A stretch of DNA of 64,000 bases. It comes from CAZVLQ01 sp964628185 (GTDB taxonomy: Bacteria; Pseudomonadota; Zetaproteobacteria; Mariprofundales; Mariprofundaceae). This document shows, in pieces, positions 34,331-42,991 of the stretch. Within the stretch, counting starts at the first letter, position 1; the number at the start of each line of letters is the position of its first letter. The position numbers were made by a program, and so were the translations under genes. Location: the NCBI GenBank assembly GCA_964628185.1, contig CAZVLQ010000005.1:35110-99109 (forward strand). The letters run 5' to 3'. The notes beneath the pieces are model-generated. The model was not told the origin of the DNA. It did not search any database and worked only from the letters and a program-made list of their open reading frames with translations.

Positions 34331-35203
34331 ATGAACTGGATTACGCGTCTTATTGAACGTCCGAAAGCTATCCTGAGCGGTGCCAAGCCGGGTACGCCGG
34401 AGGGGCTGTGGATCAAGTGCCCCGGCTGTTGCGAGGCCGTTTATAACAAGGAAATGTGCCGCAGTCAGATGGTTTGCCCCAAGTGCGGTCACCATCACGG
34501 GATTTCGGCCGGAGAGAGGGCTGATTTCCTGTTTGACGAGGGGAATTACGAGACGTGTGATATCGATCTGCGTTCCCGGGACCCGCTTGATTTCCGCGAC
34601 AGGAAAAAATACCGCGACAGGCTTAAGGATGCGGGCAAGAAGGCGGGGGAAGAAGATGCGGTGCGCAATTATCTCGGTGTGATTGGCGGTCATACCGCTT
34701 CCGTGTCCATCTTCGAGTTTGGTTTTATGGGCGGCAGCATGGGATCCGTGGCCGGGGAAAAAGTCGTGCGCGCCATGGAACGTGCGCTGGAGAGGCATTG
34801 CCCCTATCTGCTGATTACCGCATCCGGCGGCGCCCGCATGCAGGAAGGCGTGTTTTCGCTGATGCAGATGGCCAAGACATCCGCCGCCGCCAAACGCCTG
34901 CACGATGCCGGCATCCTCTTTATCTGTCTGTTGACGCATCCAACCATGGGCGGCGTATCGGCCTCCGTCGCCTGGCTTGGGGATATCATCCTGGCTGAAC
35001 CCGGCGCGCTGATCGGCTTTGCCGGCCCCAGGGTAATACGCGAAACGGTGAATCAGGAACTGCCGGAAGGATTCCAGCGGGCCGAGTTTCTTCTGGAGCA
35101 CGGGCTGATTGATGCCGTGGTAGACCGGCGGACATTACGCGACAGACTGAAAATGTTTTTTGACCAGTTGACACAACATCCCTACCGGCAGGCGGTACAT
35201 TAG
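34331..35203 (+). CDS. accD: Acetyl-CoA carboxylase carboxyltransferase subunit beta
   Basis: Beta subunit of the carboxyltransferase that transfers CO2 from carboxybiotin to acetyl-CoA, the first step of fatty acid synthesis. The 290-residue protein has the N-terminal four-Cys zinc ribbon (Cys30, Cys33, Cys49, Cys52 in WIKCPGC and MVCPKCGHHH). The crotonase-fold landmarks are FGFMGGSMGSVAGEK, ASGGARMQEGVFSLMQMAKT, THPTMGGVSASVAWLGD, and GFAGPRVIRETVNQELPEGF split over two lines of the fold. It requires biotinylated AccB, linking it functionally to the biotin operon at the window start. Confidence 0.97.
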   Translation: MNWITRLIERPKAILSGAKPGTPEGLWIKCPGCCEAVYNKEMCRSQMVCPKCGHHHGISAGERADFLFDEGNYETCDIDLRSRDPLDFRDRKKYRDRLKDAGKKAGEEDAVRNYLGVIGGHTASVSIFEFGFMGGSMGSVAGEKVVRAMERALERHCPYLLITASGGARMQEGVFSLMQMAKTSAAAKRLHDAGILFICLLTHPTMGGVSASVAWLGDIILAEPGALIGFAGPRVIRETVNQELPEGFQRAEFLLEHGLIDAVVDRRTLRDRLKMFFDQLTQHPYRQAVH

Positions 35204-35311
35204 TCTCTACCGATCAGATCCAAGGCAAGACACACAAGGCTTTTTTACCACGAAGTTCATAAAGTTCATGAAGAACACGAAGAATAAATCCGGGAGTAAA
35301 ACCGCCATGAT

Positions 35312-35330
35312 CTTCATGCAATATACGAGC
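35312..35330 (+). repeat. Solo terminal repeat of the 244-bp element family, next to folC
   Basis: CTTCATGCAATATACGAGC matches the right end of the element (one mismatch in the terminal CGGG) and is followed by TAG, as in copy A. No element interior precedes it. Upstream (about 35249-35283) is a stretch of related CACGAAG/TTCATGAAG motifs, so this 133-bp gap looks like several repeat remnants. The folC ATG is 7 bp downstream. Confidence 0.65.
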
Positions 35331-35336
35331 TAGATT

Positions 35337-36506
35337 ATGACGCAGGCGACGGCAGCTTCCTGGCTGGCGGCTCTGGATGATCCGAATGCGGACCGGGACT
35401 ACCGGCCCGGGCATGCACGCATGCATGCCCTGCTGGCCGGGGCGGAGCTTCACCGTCCCCGACTGCGCATCCGTATTGCCGGAACCAACGGCAAGGGTTC
35501 CAGCGCATTCATGCTGGCGCGGGCGCTGCGGGCCGCCGGTTTGACGACCGGGCTCTACACCTCGCCGCATATCCATGAATTCAATGAGCGCATACGCATC
35601 AACGGCATACCGGTCACGGACGATGTGCTGATTCCTGTTCTGGAGACAATGGTTCCCGTTGCCCGGGTTGCGGACGCCTCCTGGTTCGAGGCCGCCACCG
35701 TCCTGGCCCTGCATTGCTTTTCAAAGGCCAGGGTTGATGTGGAAATCCTGGAAGCAGGCGTGGGCGCCCGGCTGGATGCCACCACGGTCGTACCCGCGGA
35801 TATGGCGCTGATTACGCCCATTGGACTGGATCATCCGGCATGGCTGGGCGATACGCTGGAGAAAATTGCCGGAGAAAAGGCGTATGCCATGGATGGCTGC
35901 CGCTGGGCGATCAGTGCGCCGCAGTCGCGGGTGGTGAGACAGGCCCTGTGCCGGCACAGGGCCGACATTGAATTTGCCGGCAGGGCGGCGGCCCTGCCGC
36001 CGTTAAGCATGGCCGGAGAGCATCAGCATACAAATGCCGGGCTTGCCTGGGCGGCCATTCAACGATTGCTTGCGGAAGGAAAGTTGCCGCCGCAAGCGGA
36101 GCATATGGCGCGTGCCATCGCTGAAACCAGGCTGCCGGGGCGGTTGCAGCCGGTAAAATGGGGAGGCCGTACCCTCTGGCTGGACGCCGCGCATAACCGA
36201 CACGCCATCCAGGCATTGCTTCCGTGCCTGCCCGGTCTGGCCGATCCGTTCGATGCGATTCTTGTTTTTACACGTCAGGATCGCGATCTCAGCGATGCCC
36301 TTCCCCTGCTTCGACCCTTCAGCCGCAGAATTGTTGCGCAGCACCATGCATCCGGGCAGGCGGATGCCACCTATGACTGTCTGCAGGATGCGCTGGAGGC
36401 CGAAGTCGCAACGGGGACACGCGGTTCTTTTCTCGTGCTTGGATCATTCACCAGCGTGGCAGCCGCGGAAAAGTGGTGTATGGAGAAAGCGCCGGGACTT
36501 GTTTGA
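35337..36506 (+). CDS. folC: Bifunctional folylpolyglutamate/dihydrofolate synthase
   Basis: Adds glutamate to dihydropteroate and to reduced folates. The 389-residue Mur-ligase-type protein has the P-loop IAGTNGKGSSAFMLARAL. LYTSPHIHEFNERIRINGIP, EAGVGARLDATTVV, and LITPIGLDHPAWLGDTLEKIAGEKA (metal-binding His) follow, then LDAAHNRHAIQALL in the C-terminal domain. It is shorter than the ~420 residues of E. coli FolC. The ATG at 35337 has no good Shine-Dalgarno and lies 7 bp from a solo repeat end. The accD-folC order is common in proteobacteria, supporting the assignment. Confidence 0.93.
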   Translation: MTQATAASWLAALDDPNADRDYRPGHARMHALLAGAELHRPRLRIRIAGTNGKGSSAFMLARALRAAGLTTGLYTSPHIHEFNERIRINGIPVTDDVLIPVLETMVPVARVADASWFEAATVLALHCFSKARVDVEILEAGVGARLDATTVVPADMALITPIGLDHPAWLGDTLEKIAGEKAYAMDGCRWAISAPQSRVVRQALCRHRADIEFAGRAAALPPLSMAGEHQHTNAGLAWAAIQRLLAEGKLPPQAEHMARAIAETRLPGRLQPVKWGGRTLWLDAAHNRHAIQALLPCLPGLADPFDAILVFTRQDRDLSDALPLLRPFSRRIVAQHHASGQADATYDCLQDALEAEVATGTRGSFLVLGSFTSVAAAEKWCMEKAPGLV

Positions 36507-36514
36507 AGCGCGGC

Positions 36515-37306
36515 CTACATTTCCCGAATCAGTTTTCCGAGGTTTTTGGCGCTTGCGCTGTCGTCACGCACACGCAGGGCCTGATCCATGGCGGCCCTGG
36601 CTTTCTTGTCTTCACGCAGCAGGTAATGCAGGGCGGCACGCATGAAGGCGGCGTCCGTGGCTTTTTCGGAAGCGGAATCATAGTCATAACGGTGGATGAG
36701 TTCCCTGATGCTTTTTTGCAACTGCTTATCCACGTTCATGTAGTGCAGCGCTTCCGGTTCAAATCGCAGGGCCCGGCGCATGGCCCATACGCCGCGGTCG
36801 AGTTGTCCGTTCTCGGCGGCAGCCAGCGCGTAGCCCACCTTGGGCATGCCCCTGGTCGGGTGTTCCTGCGCTTCAATGGCAAACGCGTTCAGGGCATCAT
36901 CGGGCCGGTGTTCCTTCAGCAGTTTCCAGCCATCGCGTACATGTGCAATCCTGGCGCCGGCAAGATTGTCCTGCTGGCGGTATGTGCCATTTTCATGCCG
37001 GTCTGAGGTATCGGGCGCACGGCCGTAGGCATAGGGATAGATCGAGTAGCCGGGGTAACTGTAATAGCCATAATACGGTGTATAGTAATGGTGGCCGTAG
37101 TAATAGTGACCGTAATAATGATGACCATAGTAATGGTGTCCGTAGTAATGGTGACCATAGAGTCCGAGGGCAAACAGGCCGAGGCCGTAGTAGGCATAGT
37201 GGCCACCATGGTCACCGGCATGCGCGGCAGGGATTACCGGCATCCACGCGGCCAGGAGCAATGCGGCCATCAGGCCAGACAGACTGCTGAATTTTCGTCC
37301 GAACAT
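36515..37306 (-). CDS. Exported His/Tyr-rich protein with C-terminal helical repeats
   Basis: Unrecognised 263-residue protein. It has a signal peptide (about 1-30: basic start, hydrophobic LMAALLLAAWMPVIPA, cleavage likely after AHA). A striking low-complexity segment follows (about 51-75) built from GHHYY/GHYYY five-residue repeats, then a YYG/YP-rich stretch to about 95. The C-terminal ~150 residues are helical and TPR-like (KLLKEHRPDDALNAFAIEAQ; ALNAFAIE; QLDRGVWAMRRALRFEPEAL). The His-rich repeats suggest metal binding in the periplasm, but this is inference. Start is ATG 37306 rather than 37324. It stands alone, converging on folC. Confidence 0.6.
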   Translation of the reverse strand: MFGRKFSSLSGLMAALLLAAWMPVIPAAHAGDHGGHYAYYGLGLFALGLYGHHYYGHHYYGHHYYGHYYYGHHYYTPYYGYYSYPGYSIYPYAYGRAPDTSDRHENGTYRQQDNLAGARIAHVRDGWKLLKEHRPDDALNAFAIEAQEHPTRGMPKVGYALAAAENGQLDRGVWAMRRALRFEPEALHYMNVDKQLQKSIRELIHRYDYDSASEKATDAAFMRAALHYLLREDKKARAAMDQALRVRDDSASAKNLGKLIREM

Positions 37307-37431
37307 AAGCGCCTCCACCGGCAACCTTCGTTCGGCTGTTCCTTGATTGAAATATTGGCCGAGCGGGCCGCCGTATCAGCGAAATACTGTTCAGTAGTCG
37401 GTTGAACGGGGGGTAGAATTACGCTTCCGGG

Positions 37432-37926
37432 TTACGTTACCGTCAGTCCTTCGGCGCCGCGACGCATGCCGACGGGTCCCGTTCGCGTCATTTCAATGAT
37501 GCCGTGCGGCTTAAGCATGCGCAGGAATGCATCCATTTTCCTGGCCTTGCCGGTCAGTTCCAGCGTATAGCTGGACTCGGACACATCCACCACATTGGCG
37601 CGAAAGACCTCGGCCATGCGCAAAACCTCGGCGCGTGTGTCCGTGCCGGCGTGCACCTTGACCATGATCATTTCACGTTCCATGTGTTCCTGGCGCGTCA
37701 GATCCTCGGTTTTGATGACCGGAATCAGCTTGTTCAGCTGTTTCTTGATCTGTTCCACCACATGCTCGTCACCGCGGGTGACCAGGGTCATGCGGCTCAT
37801 GGTGGCATCCATCGTCGGTGCAACGTTCAGGCTTTCGATGTTATAGCCACGGGCGGAAAACAGGCCGGCGATGCGCGTGAGCACACCGAATTCATTCTCC
37901 ACCAGAACCGTAATAGTATGTCTCAT
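37432..37926 (-). CDS. ilvH: Acetolactate synthase small (regulatory) subunit
   Basis: ACT-domain regulatory subunit of acetohydroxyacid synthase that confers valine feedback control. The 164-residue protein has the first ACT domain MRHTITVLVENEFGVLTRIA with GLFSARGYNIESLNVAPT, and RMTLVTRGDEHVVEQIKKQL. KLIPVIKTEDLT, then the second ACT-like domain REMIMVKVHAG and the C-terminal GIIEMTRTGPVGMRRG complete the family pattern. It overlaps the end of ilvI by 4 bp, so the subunits are produced together. ilvC is not adjacent (50303-51325). Confidence 0.96.
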   Translation of the reverse strand: MRHTITVLVENEFGVLTRIAGLFSARGYNIESLNVAPTMDATMSRMTLVTRGDEHVVEQIKKQLNKLIPVIKTEDLTRQEHMEREMIMVKVHAGTDTRAEVLRMAEVFRANVVDVSESSYTLELTGKARKMDAFLRMLKPHGIIEMTRTGPVGMRRGAEGLTVT

Positions 37927-39623
37927 GCCAGAATCATCTCATTCAGCGCCGCCCCGGCCGGAACCATCGGATAGACGTTTTCTTCTTTTGACACCACGAA
38001 ATCCATGATGACGAAGCGGTCGCGGACAGCCAGGGCTTCCTCCAGGACGCCATCCACGTCAGCGGGTTTTTCAATCCGGTACCCCCGGCCGCCGTAGGCC
38101 TCCGAAAGCTTGACGAAATCCGGCAGTGAGTCCACATAGGTATGAGAATAACGTGATTCGTAAAACAGCTCCTGCCACTGGCGCACCATGCCCAGGTAGC
38201 CGTTGTTCAGGATGGCCACCTTGACCGGCAGCTTGTGCTGCATGGCCGTGGACAGTTCCTGAATATTCATCTGGATGGAGCCATCGCCGGCAATATCAAT
38301 CACGGTTGCGTCAGGACATGCCGCCTGGGCTCCGATGGCGGCGGGCAGACCAAAACCCATCGTGCCCAGCCCGCCGGACGTAATCCACCGGTGCGGCTTT
38401 TTAAAACCGTAATATTGCGCCGCCCACATCTGGTGCTGCCCGACTTCCGTCGTAATAATGGCGTCGCCAAGGGTTTTTTCATGGATCTTCGTGATAACAT
38501 ACTGTGGCCGGATGATGCCATCCATATCCTGTTCGAAATGCAGGCAGTTCTTCGCTCGCCATTCTTCGATCTGGTGCCACCAGACCTTGAGGGCTTCGGC
38601 ATTGGGCCGGGTGTCCGCCGCCTTGAGTGCCTCCAGCAATTGCTGCAACACGATTCCGACATCGCCCACGATCGGCAGGTGCGCATGCACGTTTTTGGAA
38701 ATCGAGGACGGATCAACATCCACGTGAATGACCTTGGCTTCCGGCGCGAAGGCCTCGATTTTCCCCGTCACGCGGTCGTCGAAGCGAGCCCCGATGGCAA
38801 TGAGGAGGTCGCAGTGTGATACGGCCATGTTGGCTTCATAGGTGCCGTGCATGCCCAGCATGCCGAGGAAATGATCATCATCACAGGGCACGCCGCCCAG
38901 CCCCATCAGGGTGTTTGTGACCGGAAAATTCAACTCGCCCACGAGCGTGGTCAGCAATTCGGCGCTGCCGCGGGCATTGTTGATACCGCCGCCGGTATAG
39001 AAAACCGGTCGTCTGGCCGAGGTCATCATCCTGATGGCGCGCTTGATCTGCCCCGGATGCCCCTTGCTCACAGGGCGGTAGGAACGCATGTCCACCGATT
39101 CCGGATAGTGGAATTCGCAACTGCCGATGCTGACATCCTTGGGAATATCGACAAGCACCGGACCGGGTCTTCCCGTGGTGGCGATATGAAAGGCCTGGCG
39201 TATGGTCATGGCCAGGTCCTCCACACGCTTGACGAGAAAGTTGTGCTTGGTGGCGGAACGGGTGATGCCCACTGTATCCGCCTCCTGAAAGGCGTCATTG
39301 CCGATCATGGATGTGGGTACCTGGCCGGAAAAGCAGACCGTCGGGATGGAATCCATATAGGAATCCGCCAGCCCGGTTACGGCATTGGTGGCGCCGGGGC
39401 CGGATGTAACCAGCGCTACGCCGCACTTGCCGGAGGCCCGGGCATAGCCGTTGGCTGCGTGCAGGGCGGCCTGCTCGTGGCGCACGAGGATATGGCGGAA
39501 ATAGTTTTTCTTGAATATCTCGTCGTAAATAGGCAACACGGCCCCGCCGGGATAACCAAAGACGATATCCACGCCTTCGCGTTTCAGGCATTCGACGAAG
39601 ATTTCCGCACCAGTGAGTTTCAT
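37923..39623 (-). CDS. ilvI: Acetolactate synthase large subunit, biosynthetic type
   Basis: ThDP- and FAD-dependent catalytic subunit of acetohydroxyacid synthase, first common enzyme of branched-chain amino acid synthesis. The 566-residue protein has FGYPGGAVLPIYDEIFK, the catalytic Glu in LVRHEQAALHAANGYARA, SGPGATNAVTGLADSYMDSI, FQEADTVGITRSATKHNFLV, and the ThDP/Mg motif DIAGDGSIQMNIQELSTA with GYLGMVRQWQELFY. It follows pssA on the same strand after 107 bp, in which I see no clear leader peptide or attenuator. The large subunits ilvB, ilvG and ilvI are hard to tell apart; ilvI is chosen because of the IlvH partner. Confidence 0.95.
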   Translation of the reverse strand: MKLTGAEIFVECLKREGVDIVFGYPGGAVLPIYDEIFKKNYFRHILVRHEQAALHAANGYARASGKCGVALVTSGPGATNAVTGLADSYMDSIPTVCFSGQVPTSMIGNDAFQEADTVGITRSATKHNFLVKRVEDLAMTIRQAFHIATTGRPGPVLVDIPKDVSIGSCEFHYPESVDMRSYRPVSKGHPGQIKRAIRMMTSARRPVFYTGGGINNARGSAELLTTLVGELNFPVTNTLMGLGGVPCDDDHFLGMLGMHGTYEANMAVSHCDLLIAIGARFDDRVTGKIEAFAPEAKVIHVDVDPSSISKNVHAHLPIVGDVGIVLQQLLEALKAADTRPNAEALKVWWHQIEEWRAKNCLHFEQDMDGIIRPQYVITKIHEKTLGDAIITTEVGQHQMWAAQYYGFKKPHRWITSGGLGTMGFGLPAAIGAQAACPDATVIDIAGDGSIQMNIQELSTAMQHKLPVKVAILNNGYLGMVRQWQELFYESRYSHTYVDSLPDFVKLSEAYGGRGYRIEKPADVDGVLEEALAVRDRFVIMDFVVSKEENVYPMVPAGAALNEMILA

Positions 39624-39730
39624 CGTTTTATGTCAACCGTCCGCATGTTGAATAGGGGGAAGCGAACATAGGGAGCCATCCCGGGGGTGTCAAGCAAGCA
39701 GGAAGGCATGGCGGTATTCAGGTGGATGCA

Positions 39731-40495
39731 TCACGTGTCCGCATCCGGCCCGTCCGTATTGTCGGCCGTTTTCCCCCGTCGACCGGCCTTGCGCCATTGC
39801 CACAGATTGAGCATCGGACCGTGAATACAGTAGGCCAGGGCCAGCACGAACAGGTTCATATGCGGATTGACCATAATGAAAACGATCAGGACCAGGATGA
39901 TGAGCAACAGCGCCGCCGGGTGGCGCTTTCTCAAATCCACGTCCTTGCCCGCGAAATAGGAAACGCGGCTTACCATCAGATAGGCCAGCGCGATGGCGAT
40001 ACCGAACCACAGCCAGGGGACGGGGGAAACGTTTGCATCTTCGTGGAACAGTACGGCCGTAGCAATGAGCAGGGCGGCGGCGGGTGTTGGCAGGCCGTTG
40101 AAATAACGTTTGCTCTGGATGCCGAGCTGGACGTTAAACCGCGCCAGCCTGAGCGCCGCACAGGCGGCGACAAGAAACGCGGCCAGCCAGCCGGGTTTGT
40201 GCAGCGGTACCAGGGCCCAGAGATAAACCAGCACCGAGGGTGCGATGCCAAAGGACAGCATATCGCACAGGGAGTCGTATTCGGCGCCAAAATCCGATTC
40301 AGCCTGCAACAGACGCGCCACCCGGCCGTCCAGCGCATCAAATATGGCGGCGGCAATCAGCGCCCAGGCGGCCAGTTCATAGCGTCCCTGAATAGCCGCG
40401 ATCAGGGCATAAAAACCGGCAAACAGTCCGCCGGTGGTGAACAGGCTGGGCAGGAGGTAGATACCGCGCTCCTTGACGATGGATTGTTTGTTCAT
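39731..40495 (-). CDS. pssA: CDP-diacylglycerol-serine O-phosphatidyltransferase
   Basis: Integral-membrane CDP-alcohol phosphotransferase that makes phosphatidylserine. The 254-residue protein has about eight hydrophobic segments. The catalytic signature is seen as DALDGRVARLLQAESDFG followed by AEYDSLCDMLSFG, i.e. D-G-x2-A-R-x8-G-x3-D-x3-D. The N-terminus IYLLPSLFTTGGLFAGFYAL is typical of PssA from Bacillus-type and many proteobacterial lineages. It overlaps psd by 4 bp (ATGA) and the two act consecutively. ilvI and ilvH follow. Confidence 0.95.
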   Translation of the reverse strand: MNKQSIVKERGIYLLPSLFTTGGLFAGFYALIAAIQGRYELAAWALIAAAIFDALDGRVARLLQAESDFGAEYDSLCDMLSFGIAPSVLVYLWALVPLHKPGWLAAFLVAACAALRLARFNVQLGIQSKRYFNGLPTPAAALLIATAVLFHEDANVSPVPWLWFGIAIALAYLMVSRVSYFAGKDVDLRKRHPAALLLIILVLIVFIMVNPHMNLFVLALAYCIHGPMLNLWQWRKAGRRGKTADNTDGPDADT

Positions 40496-41163
40496 GCCTT
40501 TTTCCGCCCGGGTTCATGTATTCGGGCCAGAATGCTTTCTCCGGCCCGCACCCGCTGGCCCACGGATACGTCCAGCCGGAAAGCGGCGGGGATTTCGCAA
40601 TTGAGCCGGGAGCCAAAGCGGATCATGCCGATCCGTTGTCCCGCCGCAACACGATCACCCACGGCGACATAGGTGACGATACGCCGCGCCACCAGCCCGG
40701 CAATCTGGGTAAAGGCGCAGGGAACACCGCCGGCGGCCTCCATTTCAAAGCGGTTGCGTTCATTATGTTCGCTGGCCTTGTCAAAACTGGCATTGATAAA
40801 CCTGCCGGGAAAATACTGCATATGGCTGATACGGCCGGTCATCGGCGCCCGGTTTACATGCACATCGAAGATATTCATAAAGATGTCCACACGCGGGCCC
40901 TGCGGCGTTTCCTCGGCCCGTATTACCTTGCCGTCGGCCGGAGCGATGAACAGTCCGTCACCTTGCGGGGTGCGTCGCCGCGGGTCGCGGAAAAAATTCA
41001 GCATGAACAGCAGGAGTATGGCAAGCAGGGCCGCCGTGACATACCAGCCCGGTACCAGTGAGGCAATCAGCAGCACCGTGCAAATCAGCAGAAACGGCAA
41101 GCCTTCCCGGGCCAGGGGGATACGGCCGCGCGGGTGGCCGGGGATCGCCTGCTTCTCTGCCAT
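40492..41163 (-). CDS. psd: Phosphatidylserine decarboxylase, short proenzyme
   Basis: Pyruvoyl-dependent decarboxylase that converts phosphatidylserine to phosphatidylethanolamine. From ATG 41163 it has 223 residues, the short archaeal/proteobacterial type. The self-cleavage site is in MIRFGSRLNCEIP (GS in place of the LGST of the long form). The N-terminus has two hydrophobic stretches (about 18-36 and 38-56). VVAPADGKV-like FIAPADGKVIRAEE and the MNIFDVHVNRAPMTG motif with its catalytic His are present. ATG 41175 and TTG 41202 are alternatives. psd-pssA is the normal pairing for phosphatidylethanolamine synthesis. Confidence 0.94.
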   Translation of the reverse strand: MAEKQAIPGHPRGRIPLAREGLPFLLICTVLLIASLVPGWYVTAALLAILLLFMLNFFRDPRRRTPQGDGLFIAPADGKVIRAEETPQGPRVDIFMNIFDVHVNRAPMTGRISHMQYFPGRFINASFDKASEHNERNRFEMEAAGGVPCAFTQIAGLVARRIVTYVAVGDRVAAGQRIGMIRFGSRLNCEIPAAFRLDVSVGQRVRAGESILARIHEPGRKKA

Positions 41164-41227
41164 GGGCGTGAGCATACATGCATGCTCGCAGCTTCCCAAC
41201 AATAACTAAGTAGGCTACGATCATTAC

Positions 41228-42343
41228 ATGGTGCTGAATGATGAAGAATTGCTGAATGTCTATCATACCCTGCATTCGGTTTTTCCCGAGGATATTCATG
41301 TTGCGCGGTCACTGATCCGCATGCTGAAACAGTGCCATGATGTGGCGCAGGCGCGTGATCTGGCCCTGATGATGGCGAGACGTATGCTGGCCTCGGGGCA
41401 GGCAAGCCGGGCATCCGCCTTTCTGCAACTGTGCCGTCGTCTGAAGCATCCCGGGCATGAAGAGATCAAGGCCCTGACAACGCTGGTGGCCATTACCACT
41501 GACGAACCGGCGAATCAGCAGCCGGGATCAACGGAGCCCAGGACATTCATGCTGATTGACCAGCTTTCGGATCAGGAAGCGCTTGATTTTTTCCGGCTTG
41601 CACGGCTGTTGCATGTGGAAAAGGGCGCCGACATCGTTCAGCAGGGCGACACGGGGAGCTGTTTCTGGATCATCCTGGAAGGCGGCATGCACGTTCATGT
41701 GGCTGCACCGGGCAAGGGACGGATCCACCTGGGCAACCTCGGACCGGGCCAGTTCTTTGGTGAATTTTCCTGTCTCTATCATCTGCCGCGCTCCGCGACC
41801 GTGACCGCCAATGCTCCATCCATGCTGCTGGAATTCTCGGACTCGGCGCTTTCCCGGCTGATGCAGAAGTCCCCGCTGGCGGGCGAACAGATGTTGCGGA
41901 CGATCCGGACGCGCGTGGTGCAGGCCATGTCGCGCAGTCATCCGGCCATGGCGGGCATTCCGGAGGTCGACCGCCGATGGCTGTCTGAGGGATCCAGCGT
42001 GCTTGAGTTCAGGAAAGGTGATCTGGTCGGCCGCCAGGGCCATCTGGATGAAGGCTGCTATGTGATTGCCCATGGTTCGGTGAGGGCCTGCGTGAAGCGG
42101 GATAGTGAAATGCTGTGCGCGACATTGAAGTCGGGAAAGATGTTTGGCGATATCAGCCCCTATCTGCGTCTGCCACTCAATGCGGAAATCAGGGCGAACG
42201 AGCATTGCCTCATTTGCCGCATGCCGGGGAAAATTTTTCATTCCTTCATGAATGTGTACGGAAAGTTTGAGGAGTGGGTTCAGCGTGACGCCCTGGACCG
42301 TATCCAGCAATGGAAGCATGCCTCGGACGATACGGACCGCTGA
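41228..42343 (+). CDS. Double cyclic-nucleotide-binding-domain protein
   Basis: A 371-residue cytoplasmic protein. An N-terminal helical, TPR-like region (about 1-95) is followed by two cyclic-nucleotide-binding (CNB) folds. The first has the complete phosphate-binding cassette FGEFSCLYHLPRSATV (177-192), including the Glu and Arg that hold the ribose and cyclic phosphate. The second has FGDISPYLRLPLNAEI (about 296-311), in which the Arg is replaced, so it may not bind nucleotide. No DNA-binding, kinase or channel domain is visible, so its output is unknown. It diverges from psd and converges head-on with lipB with no spacer. A family cAMP phosphodiesterase is at 33536-34321. Confidence 0.85.
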   Translation: MVLNDEELLNVYHTLHSVFPEDIHVARSLIRMLKQCHDVAQARDLALMMARRMLASGQASRASAFLQLCRRLKHPGHEEIKALTTLVAITTDEPANQQPGSTEPRTFMLIDQLSDQEALDFFRLARLLHVEKGADIVQQGDTGSCFWIILEGGMHVHVAAPGKGRIHLGNLGPGQFFGEFSCLYHLPRSATVTANAPSMLLEFSDSALSRLMQKSPLAGEQMLRTIRTRVVQAMSRSHPAMAGIPEVDRRWLSEGSSVLEFRKGDLVGRQGHLDEGCYVIAHGSVRACVKRDSEMLCATLKSGKMFGDISPYLRLPLNAEIRANEHCLICRMPGKIFHSFMNVYGKFEEWVQRDALDRIQQWKHASDDTDR

Positions 42344-42979
42344 TTATCTTCCAAACAGGCGCCCGGCATGCGGCAACAGGTTTGTTTCAACGTCCTTTCT
42401 CGACGCTGTAACGTGCAACCGGCGCAGGGATGTAACCGGCGCATCCGGCATACCGCAGGGCACAATGCCGGAGAAATGTTCAAGATTCGGGTTAATGTTC
42501 AGGGCCACGCCGTGGTAGCTGATCCATTGACGGCAACGTACGCCGATGGCCGCGACCTTCAGGTCATTCACCCATACGCCGATGCCCCGGCGATGGCGCC
42601 CTGCCATGATGCCAAGATCGGCCAGTGTTCGGATGATCAACTCTTCCAGGCGCCATACATGCCGGTGAAGATCCCGCTCTTTCCTTAAATCGGCGATGAC
42701 ATAGCAGACAAGCTGTCCCGGCCCGTGGTAGGTCGCTTCGCCGCCCCGCCCGGTGGTCATGACATCAATGTGCTCACCGGCAATTTCACTGTTTAATACA
42801 TCGGTGGCGTCGCCGGATGTGCCGATGGTAAAAACGGGGGGGTGTTCGGTCAGAATAATGCAGGGAGTGGCCTCGCCGCTCAAAATACGGCCGACCTCTT
42901 TCTCCTGTTCGGCCACGGATTCCGGATAGGGTTGGCGTTTGTGTCGGATAACGCGTAAGGATCTCTTGCAGCCGTTCAT
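42344..42979 (-). CDS. lipB: Octanoyl-ACP:protein octanoyltransferase LipB
   Basis: Transfers octanoyl from ACP to lipoyl domains, making the substrate for LipA. The 211-residue protein has ILTEHPPVFTIGTSGDATDV, the conserved GRGGEATYHGPGQLVCYVI (His in the Y-H-G-P-G-Q loop), GIGVWVNDLKVAAIGV with the catalytic Lys, and WISYHGVALNIN plus GIVPCGMPDAPVTSL carrying the catalytic Cys. All key residues are present. Its stop is immediately next to that of the CNB protein on the other strand. It lies 12 bp after the flippase-like gene, at the end of the long minus-strand run from the pilin. Confidence 0.94.
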   Translation of the reverse strand: MNGCKRSLRVIRHKRQPYPESVAEQEKEVGRILSGEATPCIILTEHPPVFTIGTSGDATDVLNSEIAGEHIDVMTTGRGGEATYHGPGQLVCYVIADLRKERDLHRHVWRLEELIIRTLADLGIMAGRHRRGIGVWVNDLKVAAIGVRCRQWISYHGVALNINPNLEHFSGIVPCGMPDAPVTSLRRLHVTASRKDVETNLLPHAGRLFGR

Positions 42980-42991
42980 CTGTGAAATCCG

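Noticed and set aside
33476..35101. A 541-codon open frame on the minus strand across trpA's end, the phosphodiesterase gene and accD
   Set aside because: It is antisense to three well-identified genes, and its translation has no recognisable motif or ribosome-binding site. Long antisense frames are expected at this GC content.
35220..35311. CACGAAG/TTCATGAAG-rich stretch after accD as a terminator or CRISPR-like array
   Set aside because: The units are short, irregular and unspaced, and no stable hairpin with a T-run is seen; it looks like intergenic repeat debris.
39624..39730. A leader peptide or attenuator before ilvI
   Set aside because: No short frame rich in Val, Leu or Ile codons and no alternative stem-loops with a T-run were found in these 107 bases.
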